A stretch of DNA of 64,000 bases, from the NCBI RefSeq assembly GCF_000471905.2, contig NW_006498435.1, forward strand, positions 2,831,570 through 2,895,569, in the 5' to 3' direction. Source of the DNA: Amborella trichopoda (Eukaryota > Streptophyta > Magnoliopsida > Amborellales > Amborellaceae). Numbering within the stretch: the first letter of the stretch is position 1; each line of letters opens with the position of its first letter. Shown piece after piece: positions 56,220 through 64,000 of the stretch. Under the pieces are notes generated by a model. It was not told where the DNA came from, searched no databases, and saw nothing but the letters and a program-made list of their open reading frames with translations. A program made the translations under genes and the position numbers.

Positions 56220-57595
56220 GTAAGGAAATGGAGGTTTCCCGCACAAGGGGACCTTGATTTATCAACAAAAAATATTTGGTGCTTCAAGAATGGGATCCTT
56301 CAATACAACCCTCTAGGCATACTCGCCATATTGTGCCAGTCTGGATCAAATTGCCAAGGTTACCATTGGTTTATTGGGAACCAAAAATTCTTTTATGTAT
56401 TACCTTCAGTGTTGGAAAACCCATCTTCATGGACAAACCGACAAAACTTAGATCAAGGACTGAGCCAAGGGTGTGTGTGTTGCATTGGATCTAGATACCA
56501 TTTGTTCGACTGAAGTTCGGCTGGATTTTTTTGGGAAGGAGTATAAGCAAGAGATAGTCTATGAGTTCATACCCTCGATTTGATTCACGTGTCAGAGGGC
56601 AAGCCACAAGCCCAAATTATGTCAAGCATGCTTAAGTGCAAAGGCTTCCATCAAGGCCAATGCAACAATTGTTCCTAATGGTGATACTTCTGTTAAATTA
56701 CCCTCAGGGGAAGAAGGTTGGAAGGTATTCAAAGGGAGACAATAGTTAGTTTACAAACGGAAAGGGAAGGACAGCAATGTGGTTGCTTCAACCGTTCCCT
56801 TTTTGTCAGAGAAGAATAATGTTGTTGTCTCTCTTGCTAACAACTGAGTGGATCCGAAGGATATCATTTCTAATGCTTTTGCAATTCTAGCCAATGTTCA
56901 TGGGGATAGCGAGGGATCTCTTATTGAGAAGGCAGTTAGTTCTTACGAAAAAAATTCAGTTGACACTTGCATTCCGTTGGGCGATTCGAATACACAACAA
57001 GAGTATGAGATGATAACTATGACTCATGTTGTTAATACTGGTGGTGTGTCAGAAGAGGTCGCGACTCTATCGCTAGTGATTGGAACAACACCTATTGAGG
57101 ATGCGACTCCTTGCTATTGTCTCTAAACCAACAAGCTTCTAAGAAGATATGTGAGCACAGTCGCAAGCAGGTTAACGTCATTGCGAATAATGGGAAGGAG
57201 TATGATGTAGACGGCCTGTTGGAACACTTACTTATTAAGGATTTGAAATTATTCATGTGATTGGGCCACAGGGGGCACGCTCGAGGGTGGCATGGGGAAC
57301 ATTGTTGGTGGTCATAAACCCAAGTTCATAGCCTATAAGGTGGATGATTCTAGTAAACGAGTGCAGGATCATGCGAATAGTGAGAAGCTTCCTCAAGCTC
57401 GAACTAGGTCGCAATTAAAAGCTTCTTTGGCAGCTTCTAGTGACAAGATGGGTCATTCTTCATCAGGTACAGGTAATACAAAAGGGCTTACTCCAGCTTA
57501 TATTGGTGACAAGATGGGGTTACCCCATAAGGCTCAGCGTGCTCATACAGCTCTTGAAAGTACGGTTCCACTTACCAAACATCCAAACCTTTGAT
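56220..57595 (+). pseudogene. L1 LINE ORF1 (DUF4283-like gag protein)
   Basis: The RNA-binding domain is recognisable: LVLQEWDPSIQPSRHTRH, VPVWIKLPRLPLVYW and SVGKPIFMDKPTKLRSR (56276-56480). A frameshift follows, then EVRLDFFGKEYKQEIVYEF. The zinc-knuckle C-terminus typical of the family survives only in part (KPKLCQAC, about 56613-56640). The rest is a long Ser/Thr/Lys-rich tail in several frames (56848-57126, 57292-57594) up to the endonuclease start. It would coat LINE RNA. Stops at 56494, 56848 and 57124 break it. Confidence 0.75.
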
Positions 57596-57602
57596 TTTAT
57601 TT

Positions 57603-58400
57603 ATGTCTATTACTGCTTGGAATGTCAAGAGCCTTCAGGGCTAGGGAAAAATATCAGATATTGGGGTTTTAAAAGGTCAACATAATCTTGGTCTTATTTT
57701 ATTATTGGAAACTAAACTTCCAATGGAGCTGAGCCGTATTTGGTCTAAATAGTTGGGTTTCTATAATAACTTTATTGTTAATGAGATTGAGGGGAGATCC
57801 AAAATTTTAGTCCTTTGGAACCCTCTAATTTACTCAATCAAACTGATTGATGTAAATGATCAAATGATTACTATGGAGGCTACCCATATCTGTAATGGTA
57901 ATATTTCAGTGATTTCAAGAGTGTATGCCTCTAATTATGTATCCCAAAGGGCCTTGCTATGGAACCATATGAGGACCTTAGGAGCAACTATTGCTCTTCC
58001 CTGGCTGGTACTAGGGGATTCTAATACGCTATTGGATCCATCGAAATCAGTGGGAGGGAAGCAGTTATCTACCACCAGACTCAGACGATTTTGCGCAAGT
58101 AATGACGGATTGTGCTCTTGCTGATCTCGGTTTAGTCAGATGATGGTTCTCCTGGTCTAATAACCAGTTGAGCAGAAGATACATTTGAAGAAGGTTGGAC
58201 CAAGCTTTAGCTACTACTGATTGGATTTTGGCCTTCCTTGATTCCAAAGTTCAGTTACTCCCTAAAGGTACCTCAGATCACTGTCCCTTACTAGTCTTTA
58301 CTTCTGATATAAGTCCAATTGGGCCCAAACCTTTTAAGTATTTCTCTATGTGGGAGCAGCATCAAGGTTTTCTAGATGTTATCTATAATTCGTGGTAAGG
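57603..58400 (+). pseudogene. L1 LINE ORF2 endonuclease
   Basis: ATG at 57603 opens MSITAWNVKSLQG, the start of the apurinic-type endonuclease with its Asn. After a frameshift, LILLLETKLP gives the catalytic Glu; stops follow. The frame 57753-58124 (ILVLWNPLIYSIKLIDVND, LPWLVLGDSNTLLDPSKS) carries the G-D-S-N motif where the family has G-D-F-N. The final S-D-H segment survives as GTSDHCPLLVF (58268-58300). All main landmarks exist but the frame is disrupted at least four times. Confidence 0.82.
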
Positions 58401-58499
58401 CCAAGTGGGGTATTCCCATGTACCGTTTTGTGACTAAACTTAAGAGGCTCAAGGCTAACTTACGGCTATGGAATAAGGAGGTGTTTCGCTTTGTTGGGG

Positions 58500-59755
58500 A
58501 ATCCATTGTTATAGTTCGACACTAACTATCATCTTTGCATGATACTCTACACATGGATCCTTCTGATGAGATTCTCTTGTCTCAGGAAAAGGAGTATACT
58601 TAGAAATTATAAACTCTTCTAGCCAATGAAGAAAGATTCTAGAGGCAAAAATCAAGAAAAAACTGGTTAAAAGAGGGGCACTCCAATACCAAATATTTTC
58701 ACTTATCGACCATGGTCAGAAGGAGGTCCGATAGAATTCTCTTTGAAATATCAGAATGGGAATCTCTTGTCTACTGAGGATAATATTGAAAATCATATGA
58801 TTGGCTATTTCAAACACTTAATGGCTCAGGAAAGCAATGTTGACCTTCGCATGTTTGATCAGGCCTTGTCGCCTTTCCATCTCAATTCTTCTCATAAGGA
58901 CAAACTAGTGGACGCAGTATCTATGGAGGAAATTAAAGCATGTATTTGGGATATGAAAAATGAAAGGGCTCTAGGACTAGATGGCTTTTCAGTAGAATTC
59001 TACAAGTTTGGATGGAAAGTCATTAAAAAGGATCTTTTTCTGGCCCTTAAAGATTTCTTCACTAAGGGTAAGCTGCTCAAGCAAGTCAATTCCACCTTTA
59101 TTTGTCTTATTCCTAAAGTAGATGCTCCTTGAGTGATGAAAGATTTTTGACCTATAGGGTTGTGTAATGTCTTATACAAAATCATCAGCAAAATAATCTC
59201 TAATCACCTACGATTTGTTCTTGCTGATTTTATTGACCCTAAGTAGGCTGCTTTTTTAAAAGGAAGGCTTGTAACTGATAATGTTCTCATGGCAAACGAA
59301 CTTATGTCTCTTTGCCATAGGAAAGAGACATAAGTAAAATATGTCTACAAATCGATTTGAGCAGTTCCTATGACAGAGTTTCATGGGATTTAATAGTGGG
59401 TAGGATGCATACTTTGGGTTTTCCTGAGCTATTTGTTTCCTGGGTTCACTTATGTATTTCCACTACTTCTTTCTTTATTCTAAGGAATGGCTCACCCAAA
59501 GGTTTTTTTTAAAGGGAAGCGAGGTTTGAGGCAAGGGGATCCTCTATCTCCTTATCGTTTTTTTCTGGTCATGGATCTTTTTAGTCATCAGCTTGATTAT
59601 TATGTTTTCCAAGGCATGGTTCACAAGGCGTTCCCTTCAGGGTGTGACTATGGGGTCTCGCATCTCTTTTATGCTGATGATGTGCTTATTTTCTGTGAGG
59701 CATCCATATCTACTATTACAACTATACATACACTTATTCAAAATTTTTAGAGGAG
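58500..59755 (+). pseudogene. L1 LINE ORF2 reverse transcriptase (truncated)
   Basis: Landmarks in order: SEDNIENHMIGYFKHLM-like sequence (58770), KNERALGLDGFSVEFYKFGW (58960-59020), STFICLIPKVDAP (59091-59130), a stop, PIGLCNVLYKIISKIISNHL (59152-59210), AAFLKGRLVTDNVLMA (59249-59297), GLRQGDPLSPYRFFLVMD (59523-59575) and the catalytic YADD (59670-59681 in LFYADDVLIF). Motif A, with the first Asp, is in a frameshifted stretch around 59350 (KSI with changes). The gene stops at the LTR of element D. Confidence 0.88.
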
Positions 59756-62626
59756 TGTTTGAGACATTTTTTAACACCATAGGTCCCCGATGCGGAATAA
59801 AAAAGAGAAGCCGATCAATAAAGCCTATCAGACAGTGGAAATTTCGACAGTCTCAGAATGGCCCCAAAATAATTCAAGATCTTCATAAGGACTCCAAAAA
59901 ATCTCCTGCCAAGTTTCATTATGTTCTGACTTTTCTAAGGCAGTGCAGACTGAGAAACATTTTCGACAGAATCAGCCTCGAGCACCTTGAAACGGATCCA
60001 TGTAACTAAAACTATATGTTTAGTATGTGAAACAACTATGGGACCACCGTCATTGGATCCGGCATAGTCGAAAACCCTCAGATAACAAATTTCAGCTTAA
60101 ACAGATACTTCAAGAAAACGTTATGGGAGGAGGACCGAAACAGGAGAGACCGCACACTATTCCCGTGCGGCCACCCTGCAAGTAATCTCCATTAAAAGAG
60201 CAGTCATGAATAGTGACTTGTGAGGCTCGTATCTCACTCATCCAAGGCTGGATCACTCTCAAACTTGTTGGAGCGTGTTCGTCTCGTCAAGACGAGCGTT
60301 TTGATATATGACACACCCCACAACGACGCCCAAGCACGAAGAAAAGCTAGAGAGAACTTACTGATCCATGAAGAAAGTTGCTGGACAATGAGCAGTGACA
60401 TGCCTCTCTCGAGCAGACAAATCACGGCATTCTCAAATCAAATCGACACGAGACCACTTCCATCGTGTGCGTAAGGTCTAGGGCTATCATTGGTCTGAAC
60501 CCCGTACACGATGGATGGTCGGATTTCGCACACGAAGGCGTCGAAGTGACTGTAATTTTCAGCCGTCGAAATTCCGATATCGGCCAAAGTCCAAGATTGC
60601 CCAAAACTTTGTTCGGGCACTAAATCGCATCCCGTTTATCGTAATGCGATCATGGTAACATGCTCAGTACAATGCAACAAAGAAGTCAAAGAAAAACATC
60701 AAGATGAAGACGCACTATCAATCAAACTTTTTCAAGATCTATTCAAATTTTAAGTTAGGTGATCATGCCCTTAAAGTGTGGTTCATGGCTTAAAATTGAT
60801 ATCAAAATGATCGCAGCATCGAGCCCTATGCAATGGCAGTCATCTTTCCTTCATTCAGATGCCGAATCGTCAACTGATTGTCTGAGAAGAATCAAGAAGG
60901 TCCCAAGTTCTTAGTAGGGACTGTTTTGGAATTTTTCCAATTGTTAGGCAAGGGCAAATCAATCATTTTTCACCTTATTTTCTTATTTTTCTTAATTTTG
61001 ATAGACCTTAATTATCATCAATTAGGGTTATTTTTAGGTGATCCACCCACATTTCAACCCTAGTCTAGAAATAGATGCTACCTCTCATTGTAAACAGGCT
61101 CCTCTTTTAGGACTCACAAAGACTCTTTTGATCAATAAAAATTCCTTTTCAGAGCACGAGTTGGGTCACGTTTTTCTTTGGAGAGAGAGAGAAAGTTTAG
61201 AGCGGAGCCCCCCCTCTTACCTTCAAGGTATTTTTCCTCTTTTCCCTTCTTCTCTCTCTGGTTTTCTTTTCTTTCTTCTTCTCTTTCTTTCTCTGCTTCT
61301 TCTTCGTCTGAGTTTTTCTCAGAGGCCAAGCACGGCGGTGGCAGTGTCGTGCATGCCTCTTTCTTTCTTACCCCTCCTGTGACTTCACAGGTCGTGCGTG
61401 GTGATGGCAGCGCCATGCGTGAGCCTCAGTCTCCTTCTCTTTGTTCGTTTATTTCCCTCAACATGGTTCGCGCAAGGCGATATGTATCACCAACTGCGAA
61501 CCTTCTTTCTCTCTTCTCATGGGTTGCAGACGGCACTGCCCATCACCGCTCGCTGGGGTCTCACCCCGTTGTGCACCTATAGTAGACGATGATGCCTATT
61601 GTTGCCCGTGAGGGGTCACGGCAATGCCTATCACTATCCGCAAGCTTATTTTGTGCGCTCGGTACCCGTTCACAAGCTTCTTCTCTTGCGCCCTATGCCT
61701 TTGCAGACGGCGATGCGTAACGTCGTCCGCAAGCATATTTTGTGCGCTCCTTGCCTATCGTAGACGGCGATACCTATCACCCCCTGTGAAGGGTTGTGTT
61801 TCCCTCTCATGCTGCCAACGGCGATGGCTAATGCCGTCAGTCGCTCACTGCTCGCCCTTTTGCCGTGAGTAGCAGTGTCCAGCACTGTCGAGACCTTCCT
61901 CCTTCGTCGTCTCGTGTCTTCTCTTCGTTCTCTTTTCTTCTCCTCTCGTTTGACTAAATGTAATTCTAATACTACCATAGCGGTCTGGCTGTCGAGCAGT
62001 ATTGTCATCGTGTTGGTCCTGAGTACCATGCCCGTCTTGCTGCCACACTAGATTAGAACAGTCATATCGGCCTTGGTTTTGAGTAGTATTGTCATCGTGC
62101 CTGTCTGAGTTACCATGCCCGTCTTGCTACCACTCCTAGTCAGTCACTGTACTGGTCCAACTGTCATGATAGTCTCGTCCCCTTGTCAAGTCCTCTTCTC
62201 CTTTCTCTCTTTATTCAAACCCTCTTCTTTATCACCCTAACTTCTCCTCTTCTCTGCCATATGAATGTGCATTGCCTTAAGACAATGTTGGGTCCCTCGG
62301 CCCACTTGTATTGAAAATTAACAATGATAGTTCTGTGCAAAAAACAAGGAGATTGCAAGTCAAGGGAGGCAATTCCTAACCAGCTAAACAATTGGGGAGC
62401 TTTCTGTCGTGATCTAAGAGGGCGCCCACGCAAGTCAGCCCGAGTAAGTCACGGAACCCAGGTCCCCACCTCATGTTTAAAATTCCTCTATCACTGATTG
62501 GGCACCTGCCATGTTCTGTGAATAAGGTTCCCGAGGGAGCGGTCTCAGGTCCCGGGTTTTTCGAACTCAAGACACATGTCACCCGATCACCTAGATCCGG
62601 GGAGGTGAGATGGAGGCATCCGACCA
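59756..62626 (+). repeat. 5' LTR of Ty3/gypsy element D
   Basis: Inverted homologue of the element B LTRs (2871 bp). It begins TGTTTGAGACATTTTTTAAC and ends CATCCGACCA directly before the PBS. Landmarks shared with B include TGGCCCCAAAATAATT-type sequence near 59860, GGTCTGAACCCCGTACACG (60492), and TCAGCCCGAGTAAGTC (62436). It lacks B's 47-bp tandem array but has repeats around TTGTGCGCTC and GACGGCGATG (61620-61830). AGGAG (59751-59755) precedes it as a candidate target duplication whose partner is outside the window. Confidence 0.85.
61134..61139 (+). terminator. Polyadenylation signal in the element D LTR
   Basis: AATAAA in GATCAATAAAAATTCC, aligned with AATAAA at 12166-12171 of the B 3' LTR. 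Confidence 0.55.
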
Positions 62627-62629
62627 GTT

Positions 62630-62647
62630 TGGTGACTCCATTGGGGA
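62630..62647 (+). other. Primer binding site of element D
   Basis: TGGTGACTCCATTGGGGA, three bases after the LTR end. It matches the B site (TGCGACTCCACTGGGGA) except for transitions. The tRNA is probably tRNA-Arg as reported for Tat/Ogre elements. Confidence 0.8.
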
Positions 62648-62940
62648 TTTATTGCCCCTTTGTCGGTTCACTCTTACTTGATCGACATCACCTTTTATTT
62701 TCTGCATTGCATTCCATAGCATCTGGGTTATTCAACCCGTTCATCCAAGTTGGGGATTTCCTCATCCTCACACTCGTGACCATCCCAAAGTGGTGAGCTT
62801 CTCAAGCCTCGTTCCCTACACTCCTTTTGAGTTAGGATTCACAGCCCGGCTCCTAGGTTCTTTTCTGAATTGGTGCGAGAAGGGGCTTGAAGGCCCTCAG
62901 CTCCCCACTTTCTAGTCCTGGACCCTTCGCATTGGTAGCA

Positions 62941-64000
62941 TGTTTGCTACCACCCACAACATGCACCCTGCTATCGGCAAGTCCCTTGCCAATCACATTG
63001 TTGAGGTACGCCGAAAGGCTGCCCTGTCCACTTTCGCGAAAGGCAAGCAGGCTGCCATCGCTCTTGAGGATCACCGTAAGGCCACCCCCCGTACTCCTTC
63101 ACCACCCCGAACCTCTATGCCCAAAAGCTCGACACACCGAGGCAAAGATCTTGGGATCTCCACCTCTCTCACAAACCAAAAGGCTCGTGATCCATCCACT
63201 CAAGCCACACCTCGGGGCAACCTTCAAGCTTCCTTGAGCTCACGTTCAAGGCTAGGCCTTCTCGGTCGATCCCTGCACGTGTCATGCATCTGTATCCCAC
63301 AACTCGAGGCAGTGCTAGTTCTGCACCAGCTCAAGCACACGAGGTTCGACCACTTCATCCTCTCCCTCAGCACACACAGCTTCACCCTGTGAGATATAAA
63401 CTCCTACCCAGTCCTTCACAAACACGAGCTCGTAGGTCATGGCCTCTTAAGGTCGAACCAGCTGACTGAGACCGAGCTGAGCCCCAAGTCACCCGGACGG
63501 CTAACCCTAAAGGTGCACACACACCAGCTTCGCAGGTTCCTCCCCGATCCCGACTCAGGTGGAGTCGCGAGCTATTTCCTTCTTCTGTCACCCTTCCTTT
63601 GTAAGGAAAACACCTCGAGCCCTGCTATCAAAGGTTTTCCCTAGGAGTACCATCTTGAGTCAACCGCCTCAGGTCAGCCATGCACCCAAACCTCACAAGG
63701 GAATTAGGGGCAACGACTTGATGTCCGACAGAAGCATACAGCCTCCGAGGTAGCAGCCCAGATTGCCCTCTATCATTAGACCTCACTCTCTGCTTTAGCT
63801 GATGGACATAGCCCTCGCATGTTCAAGAAAGACGGGGCAGTCCAGAGCTTAGGCTCGATTCAGGAGTGAAGACTATTGCAGGCTCAAGATCAAGCAGAAG
63901 AGAGGCCTGCAGCTCCTAACAAGAGAGGCTCCTAAGGTAGTTGAGGTTACCTCTCTTGATGACCACTTGTCTCACAACCCCTTCTTCCCTCTTCGGATTC
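62941..64000 (+). pseudogene. Gag start of element D (runs off the window)
   Basis: ATG at 62941 opens a 150-residue frame (MFATTHNMHPAIGKSLANHI, then VRRKAALSTFAKGKQAAIA and DHRKATPRTPSPPRTSMPKS) that aligns with the gag N-terminus of element B at 26537-26079. After a stop at 63391 the homology continues in other frames up to KRGLQLLTREAPKVVEVTSL with DDHLSHNPF at the window end, which matches B at about 25560-25500. The Pro/Ser/Lys-rich N-terminus precedes the capsid core, which lies outside the window. Confidence 0.75.

Larger units (their letters stand above)
56210..59755 (+). mobile_element. L1-type LINE, 3'-interrupted by element D
   Basis: Plus-strand ORF1, endonuclease and RT in L1 order, all with stops. 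The 3' part of RT, the RNase H domain if present, and the poly-A tail are missing because the LTR of element D starts at 59756; the remainder probably lies beyond the window. Confidence 0.88.

Noticed and set aside
61178..61582. 134-residue plus-strand frame rich in Ser and Phe
   Set aside because: Lies wholly inside the element D LTR leader, a CT-rich stretch; no domain.

Overview
The window is a gene-poor, repeat-dense stretch of plant nuclear DNA. I find no host gene that looks intact and no rRNA, tRNA gene or CRISPR array. Plant origin follows from the repeat families: Tat-lineage Ty3/gypsy elements with an archaeal-type RNase H, a plant mobile domain (PMD) ORF, an L1-type LINE with a DUF4283-like ORF1, an RTE-type LINE, endogenous pararetroviruses (Caulimoviridae), and MULE-type and foldback MITEs. 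The species cannot be named from this sequence. Almost every coding segment carries stops, frameshifts or nested insertions, so the region is old heterochromatin-like DNA. Two runs of N (11601-12093 and 36218-36676) are assembly gaps.

Layout. 1-5100: minus-strand RTE-type reverse transcriptase pseudogene, split by a 3.4-kb LTR-like insertion (521-3957) flanked by CGATA. 5560-10195: minus-strand Tat-type gypsy remnant 'A' (integrase, two RNase H domains, RT, protease). 10200-29688: minus-strand gypsy element 'B', about 19.5 kb, with both LTRs, PBS, PPT, a gag-protease region but no RT or integrase, and a plus-strand (antisense) PMD plus coiled-coil gene that has its own TATA box and polyadenylation signal. 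29693-34960: related element 'C' (3' LTR, PPT, tandem repeats and the start of an antisense transcription unit). 35046-36217: clustered foldback MITEs.

36677-52750: an endogenous pararetrovirus locus with three copies. Copy 1 (36677-44580, minus) has, in sense order, protease, RT, RNase H, an intergenic promoter with a tRNA-iMet primer site, movement protein and coat protein. Copy 2 (44590-50685, minus) is joined head-to-tail to copy 1. Copy 3 (50738-52750, plus) is joined head-to-head to copy 2 through a long palindrome and carries a foldback insertion and an internal deletion. All three are broken by stops, frameshifts and small tandem duplications.

52750-54500: LTR-promoter-like fragments, a MULE MITE with a perfect 9-bp target duplication, and a hairpin element. 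54500-56200: unassigned. 56210-59755: plus-strand L1 LINE (ORF1, endonuclease, RT), cut in its RT by 59756-64000, the 5' LTR, PBS and gag start of element 'D', which is the same family as B but on the plus strand.

The two themes are (i) a Tat-lineage family (B, C, D) carrying satellite-like tandem arrays and a separately promoted antisense gene, and (ii) a pararetrovirus locus rearranged so that one copy's promoter reads into another copy's polymerase and two copies form an inverted repeat.
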